Shown: positions 10,900 through 24,200 of the stretch, piece after piece
Layout: each line of letters opens with the position of its first letter
How positions within the stretch are numbered: the stretch's first letter is position 1
Assembly (NCBI RefSeq): GCF_018873765.1
Contig: NC_057919.1
Coordinates: 60,425,484-60,489,483 of the forward strand
Source: Telopea speciosissima
Lineage: Eukaryota > Streptophyta > Magnoliopsida > Proteales > Proteaceae
DNA length: 64,000 nucleotides
Direction of reading: 5' to 3'
Program-made: the position numbers and the translations under genes
The notes under the pieces: generated by a model
The model's input: only the letters and a program-made list of their open reading frames with translations
Told to the model about the DNA's origin: nothing
Databases searched by the model: none

Positions 10900-12426
10900 C
10901 ACTACAAGAAATGTCATTTTCAGCAACGACATTAAAAAAAAACACCGATAATAAATTACTGTCGCCAAAAATAAGGATGATGGTAAATAAATTCTTCGTT
11001 GTTAATTCGATAGCCGAAAATGAAAGACATTATGCCTGTCGAGTTATATATTTTCTGCGATAGTCACTAATTTACCGTCATCTTTTTGAAATTTTCTACG
11101 ATCTAAACTACTTTTCCGTCACCCTTAAATTTATGATGATGGCAATTATTATCGTCGTTGTTATAGATTTTCGGCAACGAATACTATTTTTCCGTCGCAC
11201 TTGTATTTTTTGGCGACGATGGGTATTACCTTCGGCTGTTTTCACTTTTGACGATGAATATTATTTTACCATCGCCCTTATGTTTTCTGCGATGGATTTT
11301 CTTGCCATTGAAAAAAAGTTTAATGTATGTATTATGTGTTGTGCGACAAGAGTTTACGAAGTAAAAAAATACTTTATAGTAATGGTTACACAACTATCAC
11401 CACAAAAAATAAATGTACTATTTAAAAAATATTTTTGTTTAAAATACAATTTTATTTTCACCTGTAATTACATTCTACATTTCTTAAACAAAAATATCAA
11501 CTAAACATCAATGGGACATAAAAATTCATTGCTTTCAATCAATTATAAAAAGTGATATATACAATAATAAAATTCATTACCTTCGTTACACACTTTAAAT
11601 ATTACAAACATGAGATAGAAATAAAAAATCATAATTAAACTCCATCCCAAATGCCTATTGATGCTAACCCAAAGAAATGCCTCTCTTCTGTGCGAATAAG
11701 TAATTGCTTGTATTGAACGTTAACGTTGTGCGGTTGAGTGGATTAATAGCTGTCAATATAAATCATAAGAATCAAATTAGGAAAGCACTACTCATTCATC
11801 AAGGAAAAATTGGTTTTCTTCATAATTGACTTTGGAGAGTTCTTCAATTACTAATTAAAACACAAACTCTATTTAATATTGCAATTCAATGTCAACAATC
11901 ACATTACTCTCAATATACGAAGTGTCAATTTGATCAGCTGTCCCTTATCTTATCCATGATGGTTCTACCAATCAAATGATACAATAGAAGAACTATATAT
12001 ATGCATGGATAAGAAAGGTGGCTTGGCACCCATGCCCCAACTTATAAGGCTGAGGCCAGTTTTTTGTGGGACCCACACATGGAGATTTTTAAGTAATTAA
12101 TAAAAAGTAAAACTAAAATGTATATTAATTCTGGATTTCTCTTGTAATATATAGGATCCTGAATGAAAAAAATAGTTTTCATTGTAGAAAATTCCAAAAG
12201 GATTATGGTAATACCTACTATTGTTGAAAATATACCCTAAGGCGACAAAAAATTAGTGACAGTCATAGAAAATACATAACCCAACAAGTATACTTTTATT
12301 GTCGCCCATTTTCAGCCATAGAATTGACACAACGAATTTATTTATCATTGTCCTTATTTTTTGCAATGATAACTTATTTTTAGCAAAAAATTATTACCGT
12401 CACCAAAAATGACATTTCTTATAGAG
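10900..12426. mobile_element. Non-autonomous CACTA-like element
   Basis: The left end is CACTACAAGAAATGTCATT at 10900. The right end near 12408-12426 reads AATGACATTTCTTATAGAG, the inverted counterpart with a few changes. Subterminal regions repeat GCGACGGTAAAT-like motifs on both strands, a CACTA/En-Spm trait. No transposase is seen, and the open frame at 11133-11504 has no recognisable domain. The exact 3-bp TSD is unclear at the right. Confidence 0.65.
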
Positions 12427-12774
12427 GTAGCATTCGGTCACGGGTCAATAAGGCCTCTCATGTGATTATCAATACAGCTTCTTGTTACCAAATAAAAAAA
12501 CCATTCGGTCACAGGTCATCACCATCTCCAAGTCAAGAGCCTGAACCCCAAAGTTGATTGATCCCCTGAACCATACTGTTAATCGATCCCACGAACCCCA
12601 AAGCCGATTGTGTAAGGGTGTGGCCAGCTGGCCTCACTCAGCCATGTATGGCAAGAGAATATTAACCAACATCTAAGGGAGGAGATTTTGGAATCAAACC
12701 CAAAATCAAGGATTGGGTGGAGGTAATTGAAGGTTACTTGTGTATCTCTCAGCTAATTTAGTATTCTATGCTCG
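12427..12774. other. Spacer between CACTA-like element and copia relic
   Basis: A short direct repeat of ATTCGGTCAC(G/A)GGTCA occurs at about 12432 and 12504. Nothing else is recognised. Confidence 0.4.
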
Positions 12775-12915
12775 TACCAAGTATGTCGAAATTGATTTTC
12801 ATTTTGTATGAGACAAAGTTGCTAAGTGTGAACTCTCAATTTAGTTCATCTCCACGGATGACCAACTAGCGGATATTTTGACAAAAGCTCTGCCCACCAA
12901 ACATTTATATTAAAC
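12775..12915 (+). pseudogene. Ty1/copia RNase H terminal fragment
   Basis: Broken frames read VEIDFHFV(R)DKV and STDDQLADILTKALPT, the usual end of copia RNase H. It is isolated from any reverse transcriptase and has in-frame stops, so it is a relic of a different copy from the one downstream. Confidence 0.7.
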
Positions 12916-12929
12916 AAATTGAATCTCAT

Positions 12930-13355
12930 GTATAGGTATGGTTCAGATTTTATCTAAACGGAGATGGGAACGTAGTGAAAATAGAATACCAAGGTATAAT
13001 GGTTATGAGCTCCACGATCTTTTTGAACTTTTAGATATCTTGAAAGACTTCTCCCTGGAGAAATCCACACCACAAGACCTTGGGAATTGATGGAATCCCA
13101 CAGAGAACACACAAATAGCTTGAAAAGCAAGAATAAGAGAGAGATAATTTTGATCTCAAGTTGGGGTTTGGGGGGCTGATGATATGTATATATACAGAGC
13201 CCCCCCTCCTCACAGTATCCTGGTAGGAATAGGACACAGGGGGGAAAGGCCACATAAAGTGGTCGACCTCCCCATGTGGTTCGTGCCTTGCACGACTACC
13301 CTCCCACAGGTGGGTACCCAAACCGGGTTATACCCAATTCGATGTTCAATTTTCA
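12930..13355. other. Possible LTR-derived spacer
   Basis: This lies between the two copia relics. It contains a TATA-like TATGTATATATACAG (about 13184) and a G/C-rich segment. It may be LTR sequence, but no partner copy is visible in the window. Confidence 0.35.
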
Positions 13356-14683
13356 ATTCATGCTCCAGTTGCTAGAATTAGTACAATTAGATTGTTAATT
13401 GCTTTAGCATCGATGGATAAACTTGTTATACACCAAATGGATGTTAAAACTGTTTTTTTAAGTGGAGATTTAGAAAAAGTTTACATGGAATAGCCTGAAG
13501 GGTTTGTTTTGAAAGACCAGAAAAATAAGGTTTATAAACTAGTCAAATCTTTATATGATCTAAAACAAGCTCCTAAGCAATGACATGATAAATTTGACCA
13601 AAAGGTTGTAGCAAATGAATTTAGAATAAATGAATCTGATAAATGTGTTTATTCTAAATTCAAGAATGGACATGGTGTTATAATATATTTATATGTTGAT
13701 GATATGTTAATCTTTGGTACTAATTCAAGCATCATATTAGAGACAAATGCTTTTCTATCTTCATGTTTTGATATGAAAGATATGGATGGAGCAAATGTAA
13801 TTTTGGGAATCAAAATTGTTAGGTCCTCTGATAGTATTTCTTTAACACAATCTCATTACATAAAAAAAAAATATTAAAGATATTCAATCATGAGGATTAT
13901 AAACCAGTTGCTACCCCATATGATCCTTCTATTAGGTTAACTTCTAATGAAGGGAAGTGTATATCTCAATTGGAATACTCTAGTATTATTGGCAGTTTAA
14001 TGTATGCCATACAGTGCACTCGTCCTGATATAGCTTTTGCAGTTGGTTTTTTGAGTAAGTTTACTCATAACCCTGGACAAATTCATTGGAATGCAGTTTC
14101 TAGAGTACTTAAGTACTTAAAGGCATAATAAATTATGCATTAAGTTATAAGGATTTTCCCAAGAGACTAGAAGCAAATTAATACAGATCTTATGAATGCA
14201 AATTGGATTATCTGGGTGGATGATCAATTTCTGGGATCCTATGAATCAAAGTCCATAAGTGGTTGGATATTTACTTTGGGTGGATGATCAATTTCTTGGG
14301 GATCCAAGAAACAGATAGTGATTTCACACTCCACTATGGAGTCTGAATTTATTGTTTTAGCAATGGTAATAAAGGAAGCAGAATGACTTAAGGACCTATT
14401 AACAGAGATTCCTCTGTGGCCTAAGCCAATGCCTGCTATATCAATATTTTGTGATAATGAAGCAACATTATCAAGGGCTTATAATAAAGTTTACAATGAA
14501 AAGTCAAGGCATATCAGTTTAAGACATAGCTATGTAAGAGAACAACTTATCAAAGGAGTTGTGAGTATTAATTATGTAAAGTCCAAGAAAAAATTGGCTG
14601 ATCCCTTTACAAAAGGCCTAGGTAGGGATGTGATATGGAAGACTTCCAGTGAGATGGGTTTAAAGCTTTTAAATAAGAAGTAA
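13356..14683 (+). pseudogene. Ty1/copia reverse transcriptase-RNase H relic
   Basis: Broken + frames read ISTIRLLIALASMD, HQMDVKTVFLSGDLEK, PEGFVLK, LYDLKQAP, then YLYVDDMLIFG with the YVDD catalytic box. RNase H phrases follow: SISWGSKKQ-like sequence near 14295, IFCDNEATLS, SRHISLRHSYVREQ and KLADPFTKGL, ending at 14683. Stops (for example about 13491 and 13581) and a frameshift near 13870 make it non-functional. Only the 3' half of pol is present. Confidence 0.85.
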
Positions 14684-15228
14684 CCTGCAAGTAAAAATCA
14701 ACTAGACACTAGACCAACATCTAGTCAACTAGTTCAACGGATAAACACTTGTAGTAATAACCGGTTATGCACTCAACTAGTAGAGATAAGATCTCTTGAT
14801 ATCTCAAGGTAGTGCATGTTTATATGGAGAAACTGACAGAGGGTAGGATCAATCCTTTAATGAGCCTATACCCTATAGGAAATGTAAGTCATACAATTGC
14901 ATTTTATTAGATATACCTATGTAAGTGCAGGAAGTGAGGTCGTATTCAAAGCTTGTCTCTAAGGCACTTATGAAAACCTAAGATGAAAGTACAAGGCCAT
15001 AAATGTGCGGGTATTATTGTAACTATGTTCAAGTAAGTCATATGTCTAGTATATTAGATTTGTCGCTATAAATTCTAAGTTCAAGGCTACGACCACTTCG
15101 ATTTTGATAAATACTAGTGTATTCTGATAACATGAAGGTTCAAGTCGAAAGACACCTTTATGTATGATTTAAAGGTACAGAGAGGTTATTGACTGAGACT
15201 CAATTATTTTAAAAAAATTGAAAAAAAT
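14684..15228 (+). other. 3' non-coding part of copia relic
   Basis: AT-rich sequence between the RNase H end and the LTR start. Its length and position fit the 3' non-coding part of this copia family. No gene is seen. Confidence 0.45.
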
Positions 15229-15927
15229 TGTTAGAATTTTTCCAAATAATAGATGTGGGATTTTAGTCCTACATCGATTATGGAGAAGTGTTTCATTTGG
15301 TTTATATATGATTGTGAGCAATTATCACATGCTATGTTTGGAAAGGATTGTACGGTAGACTTGCGAGCGAGGATGGTGACCGTCCGAACGTGTACGCGTG
15401 CACGTGCTCGTGCGTAAGGCGCAATGTGACGCTTTGATGGCGTATTTTGCACTTTGCACTTTGCACGTGTGCATCGTCGCCATTAGGCACCTAAATCTTT
15501 TCGAGATCAACGGTCTATGATCCAGTACGATGGTTAGGTTCCAACCATTGGATCGTATCTGATCAAAGGGATGCTTAGGATCTGACCGTTGGATAGGATG
15601 CTGGTCAAAAGGGAGGTGCAACCCTTGGTCTATTCATTGAGCCCACTGGCTGTAGCCCATCCGTACAGCCATGAAAGCTCAATGGTCATGACCCATCAGA
15701 ACAGCCATATGAACCTATGGGTGTGACCCATCCGAACAGGCCCTGTGGGCCTATAAATGGGCCACAAATTCTCTCAGTCTAGCATAAAGAAAAAATACAA
15801 TTCTCTGATAGCTTCAAGAGATTACTGACTCTGCAACCAGTAATCTGTCCAGCCTGATTTATTTTGGGAGGTAGGTTTGCTGCAACCCTTTGCAGGATTA
15901 GGAGGGTGCAAATACTGTCTTAAGGAC
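15229..15927 (+). mobile_element. Probable copia 3' LTR
   Basis: It starts TGTTAGAATTTTTCC after an A-rich tract and carries GTCCTACATCG, a phrase common in plant copia LTRs. It has a promoter-like CCTATAAATGG near 15750, and ends tentatively at AAGGACA 15927. The matching 5' LTR is not in the window, so the right border is uncertain. Confidence 0.55.
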
Positions 15928-18274
15928 AGAACAACCTCGTTCGACTCAGGCCATCTTTCTGTCGTTTTCTTTTTTTATTCGAATTAATCTTAACATCTGA
16001 CCTACAATAATTTATAGAGATGACAAATGAAGTCCTTGACGTATAACATGATCTAAGTGTTATATATTCTCTTTGTCCAGGAAAAATCCTAGAGTACTTG
16101 TTCATTGTTAGAACAGAAATGAGGAGTTCTACACTTTGCCTGTCAATCTCAACCGGTTCTTTCCATCCACATAGCAAATCTACAACTGGGTCACCAAGCA
16201 AGCTCTGTCCTGTGAACTAGAGTTCTAGTGAAGGTTCTCAGTGGGAGTTGAGAATGACCAATTTTTTGAGGACTTCTAGGCGACCATTGCTTCTTCTGTA
16301 ATTTTGTCACACTATCATTAAGTGGGTTCTCAAGCATTGTAAAGCATTTGATCTAGACTTTGTAGGATCTGATGTAATAATAAGGTAAATTTTGCATCTT
16401 TCTATTCATGCTTGGATTGAAATTTCAACAATGGCAGTAATGAAACCAACAAACAAGGTTTTCCATTATTGAGTTCTTTCCTCTTAAAATTCCATTCTTG
16501 GCTTCTGTTGCAGTCTTTTACTTTTAAGAATTTCCTTAAATAAATAAGAAAAAGGGGAAATAGGGAGAGGAAACACAGAGAAGCCTCAGATTGCCACTTA
16601 ACATCAAAGGAAAATTCAGACGGTAATTCCAACAAAATATCAAGTAATATCATCATAGGCTTCAACCAATAAACAGATTAAAATTAATATAAAAAATATA
16701 TATATAAGCCATGATGTAGGTGGCAATTACGTAATTTTTGGTAAACAATATAAACAATTCTATTAAGTGTTACCCATATAGATTTCTGTTTCTTCTAAAT
16801 TTTAGAAGAAAAAAAATTTCGGGGTTATCATACAGCAGTTTAGGACCCAGAAACGCTCAAAAAACACAGAAACACATAAAAGTGTGCCGGACCCAAAAAC
16901 ACTAAAAAAAAAACAGAACGTTACCATACAGAACCTTAATTAATACCTCTCTCTTCCTCTCCTTTTGTTTTTTTTTGCCCCATTATGAGAAAAGCAAAAA
17001 AGGGTGGTGTTTTAAATACAAACGCGTGACTTCTCTTTCTCTTTCTTTTTTTAGTTCCATTAATAAAACCTAGAAAGTTTCTTGAGGGTGCGGCTCTACA
17101 TACATGTGGTGATATAAGCCAACAATAGTGAATTGACCATGTTACCCCTACTAATATACTTTTGTGGCTTATGATATCTAATATCTCTCTCCTTCCATTT
17201 CAAGAGTATCATCAGATTGTTTTATATACACCATAGTGAATATCATTATTTTATCAGAAAACAGAACAAGAAACTATTCTGTTGTGTTGGGTTAGTTTTT
17301 CTTCATTTGTTTTTGGGTTTTACGGTTGAAAACAGAAAATTGGTTCTCAATTTGGGTGTCCTTGATCTAATGGTATGCAGAAGAAATTCAGTTGGGATTC
17401 TAGTATCATGTATGACATCATCTCCTCATTTGTAAGGTTTTTAGTCTAAGGAGACATCAAGTCAACATGATCGTATGTACATATAGGCTATGTTTGTTAT
17501 ATATTCTTGGAATGCATTTTATGCCGATATTGTACTATAAGATTGATATAAAATCAATCTAAAATGCATCGTATCAACATGTATGTTGGTAAACTTGCGT
17601 CAATAACCACAAATACCATTTCAGTGATTTTTTGATGAATGTAATTCATGGATTGTATTTAAAATATGAAAAATAAATAACCTACAAAAAATAAAACCTA
17701 AAAAACCTTCTTATTTTGAAGTCGAAATCTTGATTTAAAAATCATAGATTTCAATCGAGATATCATCTGTCTCGATGTATGTACTGATTAAAACTTTCTC
17801 GAAATCCGAGCTTTTAGAACCTTGATTTTAATCGGACGGTTCAATCCCAATAACAAGATTTCCAAACATGATGAGACAGAATATTTTTTCCCTTCTTTTT
17901 TTGTTGAGTAATGAGAAACAGAGAGATCAGTTCCTCGATTTGCTTGGGTCTCTTATAATTACAAGACATGACCTCATTCACGTGGGAGTGGGAAAGAGAG
18001 AGGGACGGATTGATTGGCATGAGAAATGACGTTAATAGGTCTCTTCAACACTTTAATTTCACTTACATCCTTACAGGTACGAAAAGATAAGAGTCAGTCA
18101 TTAACTTTTAAAATTACATTTTCAGTTTTTCTCTGACCAATCATATCCTTTTCATTATGGGTATTCTTGGCAACTAAAATAAAGTTATTATAAGAAAACT
18201 AGTTTTTCCCAATTATTTTATTCCTGTCTTCTTATCAGTCTAGCCTGATAAGAGGTACCTCTGAGCATTAAATC
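15928..18274. other. Intergenic spacer and upstream region of the quinate dehydrogenase-like gene
   Basis: No supported gene lies here. A MITE-like segment at 16707-16945 is listed separately. The stretch just before 18275 is presumably promoter and 5' UTR. An in-frame TAA at 18269-18271 fixes 18275 as the first possible start codon. Confidence 0.45.
16707..16945. repeat. MITE-like dispersed repeat (copy 1)
   Basis: It shares with 25680-25880 the phrases ATGTAGGTGGCA, ATTTTTGGT, AATTCTATTAA, AGAAACGCTCAAAAAACA and GTGCCGG in the same order. The right end (CCATACAGAACCTTAAT) is loosely inverted relative to an internal TTAAGTGTTACCCATATAG. The class is uncertain. Confidence 0.55.
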
Positions 18275-21200
18275 ATGGCGTCTTTGAACAACAAACTCCT
18301 AATCTGCACCAGCTTAGAGTGTCAGACAGTGAATGAAATGGTTTCTTCCATGGCGAAGGCCAAGCTTGAAGGAGCTGATCTGGTTGAGCTTCGAATGGAT
18401 GCTTTGTCCTTCCCCAGCATTTCAGAAGTTGCAGACCTCATAAAACGAAGAACATTGCCTGTAATCGTCTCGTTCAGGTATTTATTTCTTGCATTTAACT
18501 CGTTAATAATTAATGCGGAAAAAAAAAACCTCTCAAATTCTCCAAGAATGTAGTTTGGGATTGAGATGTTGTCATCTGACAGCTACGACATTGAACAATC
18601 CGAACTCAAGGGAATTAGGAAAAAAACAAAAGGAAAATTGCTTAGATCTACTTGATTAGAAAAGGATTTACAAACTTTAGTAGAAATAAATTATATTTTA
18701 CAATTCTTAAGTTGAATAGATTTACCAAATCCCCATAAGAGTAATAAAAATTAAATGAATAGTCTAACATACCCTTGGCATCTTTCTCTTTTCGTTATTT
18801 CTTATATTTTTATTTTACCTCTCTCCTCCTTGTTCTTCTTCCTCTTCTTTGTTAGGGGATGCGGCTACGGCGGCTACTGTCACCGCACTCCCTGCTCCCG
18901 CCCTCCCTCTCTCTTCCCTGCTCCTCCTTCCAGTTAGTTCCACAACCTTCCCTTCCACCCCTTTCACCCCACCCTTCTTATAGTCAATTTTCTCAGAAAT
19001 ATTTCGGGAGCTTGATATCTTCTCGATCGGCTCACGTGGGGAGAAGACAATTTACCTACATATAATACACAAATCATAAACTACTCTTTCACAGGATCAA
19101 TGCTGTGATAGAACAAAGTGAAAGGTGGGGAGAAGCCAATTTACCTATATATAAACTCCATTGGGACAACGAAGGTGAAAGGTGGGTATAAATTGGGATA
19201 TGAATAGAGGCATTTGCCATCATTTGCCATTTATGATGTTATGAGGTATGTGCAACCACCTATTTTCACCCGAGAAGCATCACTGCTTTTAGCTCTTGGA
19301 GCCAAAGGAAAATGCTCTGTTTTGTCCTCTTCAACCTTTATGATAAAGCAACCAATTGCAAGGTTTGAAGGTCATGCAATACTTTACCAAAAAGATAAAA
19401 AGGTCACACAATAAATGTTGATTTTGCAAGAAAGGAAGGAAAAAAAATCTGAAGAATGAGTTGATTAATCTATATTCAAGGTACATAGGAAAACCACTTG
19501 AACAGATTGAGGAGGATATCAAGCGTCCAAAATATTCCACAGAAAATTGGTTGCAGGGGATAGGGTGAAGGTGTGGCTGGAGGGAAATTCATAGAATTAA
19601 CAGGAGGGAATGACGAAGAAGAGGGATGATGGTAGTAGGTGTGGGGAATAAAAAATTAAAAGGCGGGAGCAAGGAGTGTGGTGACAGTCACCGCTGCAAC
19701 CTCATCCCCTGGTGGTGATGAAGGAGGAGGGAGGTGATAAAAAAAATATATAAAAATGATCGTAAAACGCTAAAATGGGAATAAAAAAATAATAAAAAGA
19801 AAAGAGAAGACGCAAAGGGTGTTTTAGGTTATTCCTTTAGCTTATTACTCTTACGGGAATTTGGTAAATATTTTCAACATAGTAACTTATGATTGTAAAA
19901 CATAATTTATTTCTACCAAGTTTATAAATCTTTTTCTAATCAAGTAGATCTAGGAAATTTTTCCAAAAAAAAATAGACTGAATTGAACTCAGACCGTTGG
20001 ATGTCGCACCTGTCATATGGCGACATCCACCCCTGAACTACACCGCGCATGCACATGTAAAGAATTGGAGAGGATCTTAATCCTAATTAATGTGATTAGT
20101 GTTGTTAAATTGTAGTTTTCTTTTAGTATAATCGGTTCTGACTGTTCTGATCAGTGTGAGTTAAGTAGTGATGTGGATAAAATAATCCCAAAGCAGTATC
20201 TGAAAGCTAAGGTTAAGGGGATAAGGGATGTGGATAATGTAATCCCAAATTGTACCTCATATTCGGAGAATCTATATATAGTCATAAATAGGATCTCTAT
20301 CCCCTCAATTTCTTCAATTCCATCTAATTGTGGGCGGAAATGATCACCTTATCCGAACACACTGTCTGGGTGGGGTCCATCTCCCTTTATTAGAGGGAAT
20401 TGAGGAAATTGACGGGCAGGCAAATTGAGGTGATAATTTTCCTCAAAAATTACCTCTAAATCTTCTATCCATATTTGCATTGTTTAAGAGACTACTCAAT
20501 TTATCTTTTCATACGTTGTTCGATGTGGGACTAATCAGTTTACTCACTTCGTGATTCTATCATAACTTAGTTTACCTATTAATGGATAGACCGATGAAGA
20601 TGATGATCTTTATACCATGGTTCTAAATTTCGGATTGGATTGGTCGATTTTGGTCAGATTAGATTGGTATCGGTTGAGACCGATCCTGAGACCAATTAGA
20701 TACACCTGTACAGAGTAAGGACAAGGGTAAAAAAAATTGTTTTTTTTTATAAAAAAAAAAAACTAGGGCAAATGTGTCATATTTGGCCTGATTCTGGATG
20801 ATACCGATCCGATCCATATACTGAGATTACCATGGTTTTAGTGCACGGTATCAGAATGGGTATCGGCAACACACAAAACCGATACGATACTAGTACGGTA
20901 TCGGCCTGGATCAAAAGTATTGAACAAAATTACCCCTAAATTTTCTTTAAAAATGAGTTTTCTGATCATTTTACCCCTTATCCGTACCGTGCTACTGCTA
21001 CTATATCAGCACGGTATCGATATCGGTGACTAGCAAAACCGATACATATCATACGATACCGATACTTAGAACCATGGAGATTACAAACCATGCTTTATAC
21101 TCTTTAATACTCTTTAGTTTGAGATTAATGATATCGATGCTTTTAATGTCCTTGATGATGTCATGTGCTTGTATTATTAGTTCATCACTGCTTCAACTAA

Positions 21201-24200
21201 CCTACCATACAACCAACCAATTATGATGTGATGTTGTCATCACTCCCTCAACTAATTTACCATAAAACCAACTAACTTTAAACTCTTTCACTGGTTATGA
21301 TGTCATGTACTGGCAGATCACTCATCCGTCCTTCAACTAACCAAAGTTCAAATCTGCCACTCACATGGGGACGGGTGGAGATAGATCTGAACCCTCCATG
21401 GGTTGTGGGATCTGCCTCTAGGGTGTGAGATCTACGTCCTATGGAAGGATCAGATCTATCCCCACCCGTCCCCATGTGGGTAGTTGATAGATTCCATTTG
21501 GTTGACATTGGGTGTATAACATCATATTTGACCAAGTTTTCCCACATCCACAATCAAAGGAGAATTCTTTGACTAGTGGGTGAGAATGGTGTTGAGAAGG
21601 TATCACACAAGGGGTGAAGGCATTATTGACTTCGTCCTATTAGGGATGGGATCAGACATTAATGACCGTACGATGGCAGCAGACGCTTCACCATAAGATG
21701 AAAGAAAACTTCCCCCTAAATTAGGGTAAAGGTTAGAGTGCCCAACATCATGTCTTGCCTCTCTCCTCCCTCATGTAAAAGTCCCCCTATTCCTCCCATC
21801 CTACCCCCATTGATTGAGCCGCTAGCTAGCTCTAAGAAAGCTGGTGGTATGCTCAACTTCTACCCTCTAAATTATGTCCATTACATTTAATGCTTACACC
21901 ATCAATAACAATTCCCAAATATGCAGCCTTTAATCACAAACCAAATATCTGACGATGTTAGTGATGTGTTAGTTTTGAAAGGTAAAAGATAATTACATAT
22001 AAATTACATGTACCCCTTGATGTTTGAAACAATAATAGAATATCTCCTTTACTATTTACGTATAACCCTTGATGTTTGACGGTGTTAGTTTTGAAAGGTA
22101 AAAGATAATTTTACCCTCTTAACATCAGTGACTTAAATCAAATATCAATTGTTTACCAAAAGGAAAAAATCAAATTTCTACCAACAACTGTTTAGCTCAG
22201 TTGGTAAGCCGTGGTGTCCTTCATGCCTATGCTCACCAAGAGGTCTCGAATTCAAGTCTCTTGGCTGGTATCTTATCCCCTCCCTGGTTCGATCCCCCCC
22301 TCCCCCTTTCCCTTTCTATCATACTATATATGTAAAGCTTTCAATTAACCAAAAAAAAAAAAAAATCAAATGTCAATTACCATTTTACCCTTATTTATAT
22401 CATCTCTTCCAAACCAAAAATCCTTAAATCGATTTAGGGTTTTGCCACACACCAGTTCCGACGAAGGTTGCGAAGATGCCGCCAGATGATGGTCTATGAC
22501 CATCCGATCTAGGATAACGACCCTCTCCACTTCGTCTTCTATCTACCCACTCGCTTCTTTCTTGGAATATCTGCAAAATCCTTTCTTTCCATTGCTCCGC
22601 CACAGCTCCGATGGGCATAATACGCCTCTACTCCGCCAGTCACTGCAACTCTCTTCTCAATGCCGTCGTCAGCGGTTTCTTCCACCGGAAAAACCTCTAT
22701 CGGCAACCTCTTGTAGTGCCTACGTCTTATTCCTTCCAACTCGTTCATCCGTTCAAGCCCTTTCGTCATAACTCCGTAAAGCTCTCCCCAGACTTGGTTG
22801 CAATGGCCGTTGAGGTTGATGAGGAAAGGAACACGATAGGGTCCGCAGACGAGTGTGAATCTCTCGACAGTTCGATAAACTTCGAGAAATATGACATCAC
22901 CTGTTGGCATCAGGGCTTCGATTAAGCCGTGGTTGGGGAAGCCTCGTTTGAGGGTCCGGTAGGCAAGGTTCAAAATTCAGGTATCGGACTCGGTATCGGT
23001 CATTGTCAAAACATTCTTGGATCGGGATCGAAACGGTACAAATTGGTCAGGATCGATCAAAACACCCCCAAAATCGTTTTTTTGTGGATTGGGTTATGTA
23101 TCGGCCAAAGTTGGTGGATGTTTTGATCTCAGGATCGGATCGGCAGATATTATTCGGATTAGATCGATCAATATCGGTTGGTATCGATCAATATTGGTCA
23201 AGATAATATAAAAAATTAAAAAAAAAACTTAAAAACTTTTGAAAAAATAAAAAAAATTCAATCGGATCAAAAGGAGCGATCCAATCAAACCTTGTTGTAT
23301 AGGTCTAATCTCAGGATCGGCCTCGATTGATACCGGTCCAATCCGGCCAATATCCTATGTGAGATTCAGAACCATGCCCGTAGGTGAAGATGAGTTTTCG
23401 TTTCTTTTATTGAGCCCATCTTTTCTCCTCTCTATTTGTTTCTCTATTGAAGCCTGTAAGTAAATATTGGTTCGTTTCCATTGGAGGAACTCAATATGTG
23501 GGTTATGGGGTCTAGGGTGATTTTTTTTAAGCGATTTTTCTGCGATGATAAATATACTTTGCAGTTCGTCGGAGAAGAAAGAGATCAGGGAAGACGGTTT
23601 GGAATGTTGGTTTTTCTGGAGATGGGTTTGAGCTGTGGTTATTTTCGGGGTAAAACTGTCCATGACAAAATAGAAGGGCAATATAATCATTTTCAAAAGT
23701 TTAATTACAATTTACGATTTAAACTTAACGGTAAGAATTTATTTGAAAACCTTCTAAGCATCTAGGAGAATGCACGTAAAATATCAAACTACGGGGATGT
23801 TTTGTTATTGTTTCAAACACCGGGGTGCATGTAAATTGCTCAAATAATAACAATAATATCACTTTGATTTTTTGCTTTTGGTCTTTTGTTTGTTGAAGTA
23901 ATTAACCTCATAAGCATCATAGCATGAAATCAACTTTATCACCATTGACGGGGGATGTATCACTATAGTTTAATATCACTTTTTTTTTAGGGGGTGGGGG
24001 TGGGGGAGAGAGAGTTTAGTAATCACTTTTTAATACATGCATTCTTTCTATCTCTCCTCCTCACATAAGATGACTTCTCTATCCCATATGTAGGAATTCA
24101 TTTTATCGTTTCTCATTGGTATGCTCCCTAATGGTATGGTTTTTATTTTTTTATTTTATTTTTTTGGCCAAGCAAACAAAATGAATTATTATTAAAAGAA

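Larger units (their letters stand above)
21997..23841. mobile_element. Pack-MULE-like element carrying a captured gene
   Basis: The left end (ATTACATGTACCCC, then GTTTGAAACAATAA at about 22024) is the inverse of the right end near 23790-23841 (TTATTGTTTCAAAC, GGGGTGCATGTAAAT). Flanks AGATAATTAC (21987-21996) and AAATAATAAC (23842-23851) match at 8 of 10. No transposase is found. The interior contains 5' UTR and coding sequence of a gamma-glutamylcyclotransferase-like gene, plus later SINE and MITE insertions. Confidence 0.6.

Noticed and set aside
11133..11504. 123-codon + ORF inside the CACTA-like element
   Set aside because: No recognisable domain. The sequence is the subterminal GACGGTAAAT-type repeat region, and the frame is open by chance.
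22193..22260. Possible tRNA gene (A and B boxes)
   Set aside because: No acceptor-stem or anticodon-arm pairing. A poly-A tail and TSD show a SINE.
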